Origin: Protea cynaroides
Lineage: Eukaryota > Streptophyta > Magnoliopsida > Proteales > Proteaceae
Direction of reading: 5' to 3'
Assembly: GCA_028583415.1 (NCBI GenBank)
Contig: CM053269.1
Coordinates: forward strand, 49,195,322-49,259,321
Length of the DNA stretch: 64,000 nucleotides
Numbering within the stretch: the stretch's first letter is position 1; each line of letters starts with the position of its first letter. Under the pieces are notes generated by a model, which was not told where the DNA came from, ran no database searches, and worked only from the letters and a program-made list of their open reading frames with translations. The position numbers were made by a program, and so were the translations under genes. Below are positions 34,601-47,662 of this stretch, in pieces.

Positions 34601-37600
34601 AGTTTAATTACCGGACTAAAGGTCTCTAAAAAATCAATGCCTTTTTTTTTTGTGAGTACCCTTTTGCAACTAATCTAGCTTTTAACCGCTCCAAAGTTCC
34701 ATCTAATTGAAGTTTGGTTTTAAAAACCCATTTGAAACCCACAATGTTCATATGTTGTAATCGAAGAACCAAAATCCATCTGTGTTATTAGTGGCAAGTG
34801 CAGTCATTTTTAAATCCATGGTTGCTTTCCATCCATAATGTTTAAGTGCCTCTTTTGCTGATCTTTGTTCTATGGGAATTATGAGACATTTAGAATATAC
34901 TTAGGATTAGGCTTGACAATCCTGTTGGGTTGGGTTTCCCTCTTATGTAGAGGATGGTCCATTACTTGTAAGCCCATATGGAGTAAGGGTACTTAAGTAA
35001 CTTTTTCATACGGAGTTGAATTAGGGTTTTATCTTTGTAACCCTATTAGAATGACACGAGAAGAAAAAGAGAAGTTTAGTGAGTTGTTGTCCGCCCAAAA
35101 TAGGGAAGAGAAGAAAGCTATGAGGTTTCAATCAAGGTGAGGATCGGAAGGTCATTCGTGGTCTGATTGAGCTAAAATTTGGACGGCATATTCGTAATTG
35201 AGAGTTCTTCATTTTGAATGGTGTGATTGACGATTGAAGTCTTCTAGATCAGTCCGATAATCAACGTTTTAATCTATTTGGGTAAGATCGCTTTCAATCT
35301 TCATCTTTGGTATTTGGGTTATTGATGATGTATTCCTAGAACATGTTGTTCTAGATATTTTTAATGATATATGTCAAGATTATTATGTTCTTGAAGAATG
35401 ATGTTATTGTATACCTCTAGTTCTAACTAAAGAAGACTCTTGTATTCCCATATTTTGGTGATAGTGAAGAGATTTGAGTGGACTATTGTTTCGTGATTTT
35501 TACTCCTCACATTGGGGGGATTTTTCATGTAAAATTTTTTTGTGTTATGCGTGTGGATTTTATTGTGCTTGAAATATTGTTCTCTATTTGATTGTTTCCT
35601 ATTAGGTTTACTCAAGATTGGAAAGAGTTTGTCACTCCCTTTCCTATCAAGTGGTATCGGAGCTTGGTTGTTATTTGAAGTTTTTCTCTTGGGCTAAACA
35701 ATAGAAATTAATACAAGTAGAATGATTACTCGGAATGGTTCAAATTATTATGTTTGGAAAGAAAAAAAAAGGAGGATCTTCTCTATGTGAAAGATTATTA
35801 TCTATCTGTGTCTACTGATGAGAAACATGAAAATAAGACTGATGATGAATGAAATATTTTTCATCGATAAATATGTAGGTACATTAGACAATGAATGGAT
35901 GATAATGTATTGAACCATATTAGTGGAGAGACAGAAACATGCACTCTTTAGACCAAACTTGAGTAATTGTATGCAAGGAAGACATGGAATAATAAACTGT
36001 TTTTTAATTAAACATATGATAGCCTTAAGGTATCAAGATGGAACTCCGATAATAGATCACTTGAACTCATTTCAGAGAATCATCAATCAGTTGTCCTCTA
36101 TCGGTATCAAGTTTGATGAAGAGATACAGGGATTATGGCTTCTTGGTACTTTGCCAGACTCATGGGAGACGTTTAGAACGTCATTATCAAACTTAGCACT
36201 AAATGGTGTAATCTCAATAGATTTGGTTAAGAGCAGTGTTTTGAATGAAGAGATGAGAAGAAAGTCACAAGGTTCCTCTTCACAATCAGATGCTATGGTC
36301 ACCAAAAATAGGGGGAGGAGTAAGTGTCGTGGTTCGAAGAATAGAAACAAGAGTAGAGGCGAATCCAATAAGTTTGCAAATATTGAGTGTTATTACTGTG
36401 GTCTAAAGGGCCATACCAAGAAGTATTGTTAGAAGTTGAAGAGAGACAATAAAAAGAAAAAAGGTAAAGAAAAGAAGAAAGATGATGAAAATGATGATGA
36501 ACGAGTTGCCACCACTTATGAGGAATTTCTTACTGTCTATGATAGTGATATAGTCAATCTTACATGCCATGAGACAAGTAGAGTGATTGACAGCGGTGCA
36601 TTCATTCATACTACATCTCGAAGGGACTACTTTACATCTTACACTTCAGGTGACTTTGGTGTTGTAAAGATGGGCAATGATGATTTGACCAAAGTTGTTG
36701 GCATTGAAGATGTTTGTTTGGAAACCTATATAGGTTCAAGATTAATCCTTAAGGATGTAAAACATATTCCTGACATCCGTTTGAATTTAATTTCTACAGG
36801 TAGACTTGATGATGAAGGTTTTTGTAATACATAAAATGAAGGTACAATTGAGTTATGGCACAAGAGACTTAGTCACATGATTGAGAAGGAAATGATGTTG
36901 TTGTCCAAGAATAAACTCTAATTTGGAATGAAGAATGCACATTTGAAAAAGTGTGCCCATCGCTTAGCAGGAAAGCAGAACAGAGTCTTCTTCAAGAGTC
37001 CCTCTTCTTCAAGAAAATCAAATATACTTGATTTGGTGCATTCTGATGTGTGCGGTTCTATAAAGACGAGAACACTTGGTGGTTCTCTCTATTTTGTAAC
37101 ATTCATTAATGACCACTCAAGAAAATTATGGGTTTATACCTTGAAGACAAAAAAAAAGTGTCAAATGTATTCAAACAATTTCATGCTTTAGTTGAGATAC
37201 AGACTGGTAAGAAATTGAAATGCATCTGCACAGATAATGGGGGATGTGAGGATAATAGGTGATCCTCCTAGGGAAAAATATATCAAAGAAAAAACATATA
37301 TGTTGGAGTCGCCACGTAGATTAAGGTCTAGGACCTCTAAAAATGTAGTCTCACCCTAAGGTTAGACTTTTATTGACTCATAACCCAATGTATCAGTTCT
37401 TTGGTCTGCAAGAGATCGGGTAAGTATTCAAGGTACGATTATGGGAAGGTGTTAGGCACCCAAATCGTCCAATCAAGATCGGCCTCCTAAACTTTCCTTA
37501 AACTCTAATTCTTACTATGGTTGGTCAATTGGATGACTAGGGTTTATGGGGGATCTCCTAAACCAAGTTGCTACATTCTGCTAACTTAGGATTCAGCCAA

Positions 37601-37959
37601 ACATGTCTTGAAACAAATAAACAAGCAATCAGTACAGTACTATACAGTGAACAATATCAAATGGTGGTTCGATCTTGAACTGAATCTGAGACGTCCATCT
37701 TAAACTACCTACGTATTCTATCCTAGAAATCAAGTCTAAAAACGTAGTTTCAACGGGTTGTGTGATTAAAAATTATGGATGTAGTTTATGCATTTGCTTC
37801 AATTAGATTCTTTATTCAAGTTGAAGTTTATGCTGGATGGATGGTTCATGGGTGCCTATAGTATTGTATTTGAAAACTCTCCCAAACTGCCTACGTATTC
37901 CAGAGGTCCCGAAAATTAGGTACAACGTAGTTCGTAACTGTAATGGTGTTCTTTAAGCT

Positions 37960-38430
37960 TCTAGGGTTCCCTTCACCTTTCTGTTCTTTTCCAACTCTAT
38001 CTTATTTGTTCTTTACTTGTTTTGTTTTGTTCTATTCTTTACTTGTTCTGTTCTTTACTTGTTTTGTTTTGTTATGTTCTTTACTTGTTCTATTCTTTAA
38101 TGTTCTATTATGTTCTTTTAGGTTTCTAGGGTTGCCTATCCCTATTGTTCTGTTCTTTCCATTTTTGTTCTTCCTTTATTTGTTTTGTTCTTTATTTGTT
38201 TTATTATGTTCTTTACTTGTTCTGTTATTTATTGTTATATTCTTTTACTTGTTTTGTTCTTTACTTGTTCGATTCTTTATTATTCTATTTTGTTCTTTTA
38301 GGTTCTTAGGGCTGCCTATCCCTATTATTCTGTTCTTTAGGTTTACCAGGGTTTCTTATCCCTATTGTTCTGTTCTTTTAGGTTTACCAAGGTTACCTAT
38401 CCCTATTCATTCTGTTCTTTCCAATTTTAG
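37960..38430. repeat. Degenerate TTCTTTACTTGTTCTG minisatellite
   Basis: Variants of GTTCTTTACTTGTTCTG and of TATCCCTATTGTTCTGTTC recur many times. The resulting phenylalanine- and leucine-rich open frame is a by-product of composition and not a gene. Confidence 0.75.
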
Positions 38431-38919
38431 GGATTTCCTACCCTAATTACAGTGTTCTTTCTAGAGTATCTCTTTCTAAACATGACAATTGCAAGCAAAT
38501 CAAACATGGTAGTATCAAATAGATTAAATATGGCAGCATGCACAAATATAACAGTGTAAATAGTTTTAACATAACAATGTGCTCAAATATAGCAATGTAA
38601 ATAATCCAATATAGCATGTGAGAAATATTTCCAAATCTAGCAACAAATCAATAAAAGATGGCATGTATGCATCTAATATTACAAATGACAATGTGCATTT
38701 AAACATAGCACAGATCCAGATATAGCATGTAAGTAATTCCAAAATATAGCAATGAACATCCAATCATAGCCGTAAGCATGTGAATATCCAAATATAACAT
38801 GAATCATGTAAGCATCAAGATAGTAGACATATCAACATAGCATCCAATGGCTCATATTTATCACATTAAAATAATATCAAGATCTGAGGCTTAAATTAAG
38901 GGATCAAACATCACATACA

Positions 38920-39085
38920 TCAAATTCCAATCATGTGGTCATGATCTAATCATGCATCGATATACCAGACAAAATCAAATTTCAATCATGTGGTCAAGAT
39001 CTAATCATGCATCAATATACCAAATAAAATCAAATTTCAATCATGTGGTCAAGATCTAATCATGCATCAATATACCCAATAAAAT
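38920..39085. repeat. Three tandem copies of a 55-bp unit
   Basis: Three consecutive units contain TTTCAATCATGTGGTCA, then GATCTAATCATGCATC and ATATACC. They differ at only a few positions, so the expansion is recent compared with the surrounding LTR. Confidence 0.85.
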
Positions 39086-42000
39086 CAGATTTTCATGATC
39101 TTCAGTTTGATCAAAGAGAGAGGGTTTGATCATGGTGGGGTAAGATTAAGGTTGTGGTTTAGTGATGGAAAATGAATTTGGGTTGGATTCTGGCCTAGGG
39201 TTGCTGGTGATCAGGTGGTCTGTGGAGATAAGGTATATAGATGGTGTTCGGTGGCAGATGGTGATGGTCTGTAGGGGTAGTAGGGGAATATTAGGTTGTG
39301 ATTAGTGGTTGTTGATTTGCAGAGTATTATGTGGAGGGTGGAGTGTTCGGATAGATTCTAGGAGTAATCGTAGCAGGTAGGGATTGGTTTAGGTGAACAG
39401 GGAGATGATATGGCAGTTGTAATGGTTGCGGTATGCATGGCTGGACTAGGTAGTAACTGCAGGTTTGAAGATGAGGATTGATGAACAGCTGGGTGAAGGT
39501 GGAGGTGTACAGGTGGCTGTAGATGGTGAGAGTTGTAGGAATGGTAAGCACATTGGTGGCTTGATAATGGGGTGATGTGAGCATAGAGCCAGACAGGTGC
39601 TAAAGGGAATTCTTGGGTTGCGGCAGGTGTCGAGTTGGTTGTACAAGGATGTAAGCAAGTCTCGATGGATTCTAGTCTGCAGAAAGTGTGTTGGCCTAGG
39701 GGTATGGACAAGTGAGTGGTGATGGAGTTGACGATGAATGATGTAGGGGTAAAGGGTATAGCAGCAGTGTAGTGGGAGTGAAAGTGAATCAGGTGGAGTG
39801 TGTATTGATAAGCAGGTTGTTGGGTTTTATAGAGGGTTTTGATGGACTGAACAGATGTGGAAGATGTTTGAAGTAATGGTGACAAGTGGAAGTGAGTAAG
39901 GTATGTGGAGGGTTGTGGAGGTTAGTGTTGTCGGTTCTGGGGAATGCTTGGGGATTTGCAGCAGTGGGGGTCGGTGTATATGGGGTAACAATGGGATCAG
40001 GTATTGGCAGCATGTATTGGTAGCCTGTATTAGTTGCGGTATCTGGTATGTAGGATGATGGAGTATGGAGGCTAGGTAATGACAAATTGCCAGCTGGGAT
40101 TTAGATGTTGGGTTTGGAGTTGGGTTGTAGAGTCGGTGGTAGATCTGGGTTGGGTGTGCAGGCGGTTTCAGGTTTGTGGGTTATGTAATGGTGGAGAGAT
40201 TGGCAGTGGGCAAAAGTCTATATCGAGTATAGCAGGTCTGGTGGTTGGGCTTGAGTGTACTGGACAGGTGGTAAGTGAATCGGTGCATGGATGCACAGAT
40301 GGTGCCGTGGGGTTTAAGCAGGTGGAGTAGGATGCATACCTCTCTTCTCTCTCTGCTCTTTCTCTCCTGCTCCCAGCTTTACTTCTTCTCCTTCTTCATC
40401 TCTTCCCGTCTGTTATGTCTCTCTTTTCTTCTCTATCTCCTCTCAACTTTCCTGCTTCTTTTGGTTTTTTCTTCCTCCCGACCTCTTTTCTCTCAATATT
40501 TTTCCCTCCCCTTGCTAAGGTTTTCCTCCCTCTTCCCCCTCTTTTTTCTTTTTCGATCTCTCAATATCCTCTCTCTAGTATTGTCTCGATCTCTCTCTTT
40601 CTCCTTTTAGATTTTTCTTCCTTTCTCCTATTTTTATTCCTCTCTCTATCTTTCCTTTCTAATCTCAGCTCTTTCTTTTTTTGAATCCCCCAGCTGTCTC
40701 TCTCCCATTCTCTTATCAGTCTGATATCCTTCCCTCGGATTCCTTCCATTTTCTTTCCTTATTTCCTTATTTCCTTATCAACTTCTTCCTTTTCTCACTA
40801 ATTCCCTCCTTTTAGAAAGTCCAATTGGCCAGCCTTCTTTTGGTTGGTTTCTTGACACCTCACCCGGTCTCTCTAACCCCTTTCTCTTTCCATAAATCAG
40901 TCCATAATGTATATAACCTAATAGATAATATACATCGTGTAATAAATGTACCCGGGCTGAATTGATTTGATTTTGTTGGTTTGGGCTAGGCCAAGCGAGA
41001 CTGGTCAATCTGAACAAGTCTGGTCTAGTGTGAGTTGAGCTGGGTCAGGTAAGACTGGCTTTTCTTTCTCTCTCTATCATTTGATGAGCCATTTCGGCTT
41101 ACAGTTCCGCATTGAATTCTTCGACGACCTATGCTCCAAATTTTCCATGTCCACTTTGTAAAGCACAAAAAATAAAAAATAATGGTGCTTGAATCACCAT
41201 ATTTGGACATCGGATGAGCAAGATATGAAGAATGGAAGTTCTATCAATTATTCTGCATAAAAGCTTGCATGGGACCCACCGGTGGCCTCTGCCAAGGATT
41301 CTTCACATCCACTTTGAAGAGGACTGAAAATGGGACACAATGGCACTTGAATCACTTGATTTGGATGTCGGATGATCAAGATATGATGATTTGAAGTTTA
41401 AATAATTAAACTTACGATAATTTGCACAAAAGTCCTTAGAATATTTATGATAATTTCAGGAACCCCCTTGTATGTATCATTCGACTAAAATGGTCATATC
41501 TTCTTCGTTTAATATCAAATTTGAATGATTCTGGTCTCACTTTGAAGGTAATTCTATGACCTACGCATCCATGCAGGTTGCCTCCCATGCCCTTGCTGTG
41601 GGGCCTGTTGAAAAGTGCCTCGAAGTCACAGCTAAAAATCCAAACTTTCACTTACCTCTCTTCCTTTGTTGTCTACACACCAAGAAGACTCTGCTTAGTT
41701 AGGGATGGCAAAAATAGGGTGCTTACAGGGGAGAATATATAAGATCGTTTGATGATTACTACAAAGAACAAGGTATTCGACATCAAAAGACATCTCTAAA
41801 GACTCCTCAGTTGAATGGCTTAGCTCAGAGAATGAACAAGACACTGATGGAGAGGGTCAGATGCTTACTTTCACAGGCAGGGCTGTCAAGATCCTTTTGG
41901 GGTGAGGCTTTGAGTATAATTGTACATTTTTTCAACTTGTTACCATGCATCCACTACAATATGATATGCTAAATAGAGTTTGGATAGGTAAGAATATTTC

Positions 42001-42428
42001 TTATGATCATTTGCGTGTCTTAGGATGCAAGGCATTTGTGCATATCCCCAAAAATCAGAAGTCTAAACTTGATGTCAAGACACGACAGTGTGTATTTATG
42101 GGTTATGATTAAGATGAGTTTGGCTACAGGTTTTATGATTCGACTGCGAAGAAAATTATCAGAAGCCGAGATGCTGTATTTATGGAAGACCAGACCATAT
42201 AAGATATTGATAAGGCAGAGAAGACGGTATCTCAACACAGTGATGATTTGATTGACTTGGATCTAGTCCCTCTAAAATCAGTGCCTGAATAAGTTGGAGA
42301 TGAGGTTCAGAATGATCAGCATGATACAAGATACTGATATTCCCACACAAATTGAGACAAATCATGATTCTTATGAACAACTATCGGTACCAGAAATTCC
42401 ACCACATGTTCTAATCAGAAGGTCTACC

Positions 42429-44756
42429 TGTAAGACCCGTATCGTACTAACCGGTCTTACCACCTTGTATCAGGTCTTCCTATCATGGTCGGGCCAAGCG
42501 GACTAAGTGCGTGAAGAAACCACAAGGCTAGGTATGAAATTGAATCCAAAATCATCTAATTAGGGGCATGTGGTCGCATACCTAAACAGGTGGGGTCGAC
42601 CACACCTCAAAATAATGAGACCACTGGAGTCTGGGACGTGTGGCATGAGGTCAACGGGTTCTGCGACCACACAATGTCAAACTGACTCCGTGATTAGAAA
42701 ACCTTCCTAATCTGAAGGGGGTTCTTTCCTAATCTAAGTAAGACTCTATATGGAGGGTTTTCCTCTATATATAGGACGTCCCTTAGCCTCTTTCATTCCT
42801 TTAGAACTCAAACTAAAAGAGAGAGAGAAAGAGAGGAGGAGGAAGAGAAGGAGAATTGAAGAGGAAGACTAAGAGAAGGAATTTCAGAGAGAACTCTGAT
42901 TCTTCAACAAGTTTAAGGTATGAAGCATCCTCCACATCAATTGAATGCCTAGAATAGATCGTGGAGGAGATAGTGATTCAAAGTGAGATCCCAATCATAA
43001 AACCATGGACAAATTATAAGAAATCCATGGAAGAAATCTATTAGGATGATGGATTATGTAAAAATATGAATTTTAAACCATAGAACAATCATAGGAAGGA
43101 TCATGATGATAAGCCAAGGAATCAAAACACGAAGATTGAGTTGAGAGTGAAAAAATCGACCATCACTCATGTGGTCGCAGTTTGATCGACCACACGAGGC
43201 ACATATGATCAACCACACGCCTTCAGAAAAGTTCCAGGGAGGGTGTGGTCGCATGTGTGGTCGCATGATATGTGACCATACATATCGACCCCACACCCTG
43301 TGGTCGCAGAAACTGAGACCGTAGGTGCAGCCACACCTGCGACCACTCAGATTCTGGAAGTCTGAATGATTCAAGATGGGACATTTAAACACTATAATTG
43401 ATGAAAATAAACTCTAATTTTAGAATCTATAAATTTGTTAGGTTTCCAAGAGGTCTAAAAGTGATTTACAAAACTTGGACGAGGAACAACCATCGACTAA
43501 AGGTGAGGGAACAAGACCTAAACTAATTGGCTAATAACAAGTTGTTTTATTTATTGAGTCCAATGCCATGAATGATTCTATGCTTGTATGCTTGTAATGT
43601 GCATTTCACATGTCATCTAATATTCCTGTTATTACTGTTCATGCATATTTAATTCTGTTTATTTATTTATAATATGATGATGATGATGATGTTAGGAATA
43701 GACAAGTGAATGTATGCATGTGGTTAGTGTGCTTGATGCGAGTGGAGCATCAAGGGGAGGACGTGACATTGTGGTTCATCCTGGTCACCAGACTCTAGCT
43801 CTATCTCTACTCAAGTCTTGCCCACTAACATCGTCGTATTGCCATTACCTTAGCAGAACTATTACGTCGTAGGGCATCAGGGGAGGTGGTCTCGGACCAT
43901 GTAGTCTCTGACTCTGTCGGGGGGCCTTAGCTCTATCTCTATGAACGTATTGGGGGATGCTAGGGTGAGGCCTTGGATACACTGTTTGGCATTAGGATTG
44001 GTTAGTTGCGAGTCCAGTTTGCAAGCCCTCGCCAATAGGGGCTTACGTGTTGGTATGGATAAGGCATCAGGGGAAGTGTTATGCGATGTTTGATCTGGAC
44101 ACTTTAGCTCTATCTCTATTCCATGATGGGTGCATGTGGGACGGCAATGGTGATTGATCCATTGGGCGGATTTACACACTCTTGTATAGAGGTGTGACGG
44201 CCACCAAACTTTTCTATAGCATATTGCAAACTTATAAACCAAACCAAATATATGAATTGAATGCATGCATATGTTTGTTGCATTGTTTTGTTTGCTCACT
44301 AAGCCATTATGTTTGCTCACCCTTTCGTCGTCGAATATTTTTAGTTGATGATGCAGGTCCTACCGTGGAAGATTATATGAATGCACCAATGTACGGACAT
44401 GTTGCTGCGATGGATGTGGAAGCTATGGTGGAGTCGCATGATTCGTCGTGCGAGTGCAACTCATGTGTTTTCGATTAGATTTAGTTGTTGGGTTATCAGA
44501 ACATGTAATTGATTACTTTATTTTATTTTATGTCTTGAGTCATTTGAAGATAATTGGATAATTAATTACGTTATCACTGTTAGATACTCAGTTCATTAAT
44601 ATTAAAAACTTCCGCTATTGTTTATTTACTCTGATTATGGTTGTGGTTGTATCTGGTTTAACGAATGGGCATGGCCTATACGAGATCCTTGGTGAACCGT
44701 TGGTTCATAGACGGTTCATCACACCATTCTGGTTAGACCGAAATTAGAGTGTGACA
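42429..44756 (+). mobile_element. Solo LTR 5, gypsy-type (2328 bp), target duplication CTACC
   Basis: The segment starts TGTAAGACCC and ends AGAGTGTGACA, with perfect CTACC copies at 42424-42428 and 44757-44761. It lies in the copia element between the integrase C-terminal part (RRST) and the start of the RT domain. It includes repeated GTGGTCGCA motifs (about 42560-43350) and several TTAGCTCTATCTCTA motifs (43790-44120). There is no polyprotein inside. Confidence 0.85.
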
Positions 44757-45880
44757 CTACCAGAGATAGATAGTCTTTCACACAGTATTCTACATATGAA
44801 TATGTATTATTGACTGATGGGGGAGAACCTGAGTGTTTTGAAGAAGCCATGGAAGATGAACACAAGAATAAGTGGGTTGAAACAATGCAAGATGAAATGA
44901 AATCATTGCATGAGAATCACACTTTTGAATTAGTGAAATTGCCTAAGGGCAAGAGAACTTTGAAAAACAAGTGGGTGTGTATGGTGAAGCAAGAAGAACA
45001 CACCCCACATCCACAGTACAAAATTAGATTGGTGGTCAAGAGATTCAATCAAAGGAAAGGCATTGACTTTGATGAGATCTTCGCTTCAGTTGTAAAGATG
45101 TCATCCATTCTGGTGGTTCTTGACTTAGCAACTAGTCTTGAGTTAGAGGTCGAGCAAATGGACATGAAAACAACTTTCCTTCATGGTGAATTGGAGGAAG
45201 AAATCTATATGGAGCAGCGAAAGGGTTTCGAGGTAAAGGGAAAAGAGGAGAATGTGGGCAAACTGAAGAAAAGTCTGTATGGCTTGAAACAAGCACCAAG
45301 ACAATGGTATAAGAAGTTTAACTCAATTATAAGGGAGCAGGGATACAGAAAAACTACTTCTGACCATTGTGTTTTTGTTCAAAAATTCTCTGATGATGAT
45401 TTTGTTATCTTTTTGTTTTATGTAGATGATATGTTAATTATTGACAAGAATGTTTCAAGGATTGATAGGTTAAAGAAACAGTTGAGCAAATCCTTTGCTA
45501 TAAAAGACTTGAGAAAAACAAAACAAATTCTTGACATCAGAATCATTCAAGACAGAAATGCCAAAAAATTATGGTTGTCTCAAAAGAAGTACATAGAAAA
45601 ATTGCTTTAAGGATTTAAAATGGACAAAGCTTAAGTACCTGAAATTTGTGAAATTCTTGAAATAGACAAAGGTAGTGCTGGTGAGTTCTCGAGGATGGTG
45701 AGATTCTAATCACGGGAAATGATGAACACTGAGTTAGCCTATGAGAAAAACTACCAAAATCAGAATCTGACTTGGGCTGAATATGATTCTGAACTTGTGG
45801 TTGTAAAAGGAAAAACATCTACATTAAAGATACATTCCAAGAAATAAATACTCGATCAGTGGAGTGATTTAGGCATCTTA

Positions 45881-45909
45881 ACCCCCCCTTTTTTTTTTTT
45901 TGGAGGGGG
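45881..45909. repeat. C7-T-run-GGA-G7 hairpin-like tract
   Basis: A run of seven C, a T run, then GGA and seven G can fold back on itself. It lies at the decayed 3' end of the copia element. Confidence 0.7.
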
Positions 45910-45914
45910 GGTGG

Positions 45915-46035
45915 GTTTTAAATTGTAACCATTGTGTTTGTCACGATAACCCAGAAATATACATGAAACCGATCTGGGTTCAAATTTATGCTTAGTATAT
46001 AGTCCTAGATAAAGGAAACATTTTACACCGGACAA
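45915..46035 (-). pseudogene. Copia integrase C-terminal fragment, minus strand
   Basis: The minus strand reads KHKFEPRSVSCIFLGYRDKH, which follows the copia consensus around 'F-PRS--CIFLGY---KGY'. It is only about 110 bp long and has no retrotransposon context on its strand. A diverged second copy lies at 58388-58500. Confidence 0.75.
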
Positions 46036-46110
46036 AAGTAGAGAACCCATGACCGTTTTTATCTCTATATTCAGATATCAATAAAGTACTGGGTCCCATT
46101 ACTTTACTGT

Positions 46111-46112
<2 letters not shown>

Positions 46113-46146
<34 letters not shown>
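46113..46146. repeat. (AT)n microsatellite
   Basis: This is an AT dinucleotide run of about 17 units. Confidence 0.95.
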
Positions 46147-46149
<3 letters not shown>

Positions 46150-46349
46150 GAGAACTCTAGAGCTTTGTAGATGATAAAACATATTAAGAAATTAACTTTA
46201 TTCTTAATAACATCCGATTGGAATATTTAGATTTCAATTCCATGCATCTGAACGCATTCATCTTTGAAGAATCCACGGAAAAAGAAAAAGAAAAAGTAAA
46301 AAAAAGGGAAGAATTGAAAAACATAATGAAAAAGAGTGAAAAGAAGACC

Positions 46350-46351
46350 GG

Positions 46352-46382
<31 letters not shown>
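46350..46382. repeat. (ATT)n microsatellite
   Basis: This is an ATT trinucleotide run of about 11 units. Confidence 0.95.
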
Positions 46383-46384
<2 letters not shown>

Positions 46385-47662
46385 AGGAAGATAAGATGAA
46401 ATTACATTTAGTATTATAACAGGGGTTTTATCACTACTGGTTTTGTATGAGTTCTTAAATGAAATATCAAATTTATTTTCATATATTAAGGTTTCTATGA
46501 TGATTTCATTTAATGCACATTCATTGAATTGTTATAATTTTAAATGTAAATCCTAGTTATATTTAGTTTGACTCTTACCCGGAAAAAAAGAATTGATATT
46601 TTCAATAAATATGTATGATCAGAATTATGCTAACTGCATATGCTAACATGAGCAAACAAAAAAAAGTTTATTTATAAAATTAGAAAGAAAAAAAAATTCT
46701 AAAAAAAAACATTAAAATTTTGATTGAAAATGCACAAAAGAGTTCTATCGGACTGGTTCGATTTTGATTTTCTACACATATATTTAATAAAATATTGACT
46801 CAATAACCTTTAATCGATCTATTATCATACAGTTTTGATCTCAGTTTGGAACCCTTAAATACATAATATCGATTTGAGAGGAAAATAATAGTTCAATGCC
46901 TGCATGCATAATGCTCCCTATCTCTGTGGACCAGGGATTAATAGCTTAATCAGGCTTTTGAATGAAAAATTTGCCTTCGTCTGTGTTTGGCACCATTTTT
47001 TTTAATGGGAAAGCAGTTATTGAACAAATTTCTTCTTTTATAAATTGTTTGTAAGATTAGGTAACTCTTGAACCTTGATGTACGGCTCCCCCCTTCTTCT
47101 TCTCTCCTGATTTAGACTGATCATTGAGCCAGAATGATCGAAGCCCGGACCCTTTAAAACATCACAACCAAACAGTCTCTAATCCATAAATTTTTGTAAG
47201 TGAGCATGGATCACGTAATTAATATCGTATCAATCGAATTCATATCGATTTTGGATCTGATCGATTCTTGATTCGATTCTCATTCTGATCTTATTTTAAT
47301 ATTATTGCATAGAAAAATTGACTACGTATCAATTTCCCATCGAATTCGTATGGGTTTTCAACATGACTTATCCGGTACCTGAATTTAGACACAATAACAT
47401 ATATAAAGGAAAAAATCAAACCGAAGCAATATGAAATGAAAATAAAAGACCCCAATTCTGTCCTCTCCTGATTGGGTATAATGAATTTCATTTTTCTTAC
47501 TTGTTAAGGGTCAACCAGCTCATTTGCTTCATTTTTTTTTTTCGGGGTTTAATGTTTTGTTATTTGTTGCAAACGCTTCAGTTCAGCCCAGTCCATCATG
47601 TGAGATTAAAGCAGCCTCTTCATTATACATAGAAGGTACATTGTTTCATGAAGGATTAAGAA

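Larger units (their letters stand above)
37245..41727. mobile_element. Solo LTR 4 (4483 bp), target duplication GGGGA
   Basis: The segment begins TGTGAGGATAATAGG and ends AGGGTGCTTACA, with GGGGA on both sides (37240-37244 and 41728-41732). It splits the copia integrase at the DNGGEY motif, which is restored in the flanks. A GAGTCGCCACGTAG motif near the left end and the GGGTGCTTACA terminus recall the very long LTRs of Ogre/Tat-type gypsy elements. That assignment is from memory of the family. No polyprotein or second LTR is inside. It holds a CTTTACTTGTTCTG-type repeat (37940-38430), a 55-bp tandem repeat (38920-39085) and a pyrimidine-rich block (40340-40800). Confidence 0.8.
35721..45610 (+). 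pseudogene. Copia gag-pol polyprotein in broken pieces
   Basis: This would be the retrotransposon's own replication polyprotein. The gag start (GSNYYVWK) is near 35740 with stops after it. The UBN2-type gag body and zinc knuckle CYYCGLKGHTKKYC lie at 35923-36432. The protease with the DSGA motif lies at 36436-36834, and the start of integrase (HSDVCGSIKT, FINDHSRKLWVY) at 36928-37191. After the first solo LTR, integrase continues with YYKEQGIRHQK and LNGLAQRMNKTLMERVR (41733 onward). The best-preserved part is the reverse transcriptase at 44810-45610, with an intact YVDD (FYVDDMLI) and SLYGLKQAPRQWY. Stops and shifts occur between blocks, so it is not functional. Confidence 0.85.
34930..45840 (+). 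mobile_element. Ty1/copia retrotransposon, plus strand, carrying two gypsy-type solo LTRs
   Basis: The left LTR probably ends at CTATCA near 35648, followed by the primer-binding site TGGTATCGGAGC (35652-35663). Its left edge is uncertain. Gag, protease, integrase, RT and part of the RNase H side follow in order up to about 45840. I did not find a right LTR, so the 3' end is lost. Two solo LTRs, at 37245-41727 and 42429-44756, interrupt the integrase and the integrase-RT linker. With them removed the element is about 4.1 kb, close to a normal copia interior. Confidence 0.75.

Noticed and set aside
37943..38446. 167-residue phenylalanine/leucine-rich frame
   Set aside because: Low-complexity translation of a TTCTTTACTTG-type repeat inside a solo LTR.
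39327..40085. Overlapping minus-strand frames rich in proline, serine and threonine
   Set aside because: They lie inside the 4.48-kb solo LTR, overlap each other in different frames and have no recognisable domain.
40275..40749. Serine/phenylalanine- and arginine/glutamate-rich frames
   Set aside because: They come from a long pyrimidine-rich block in the LTR.
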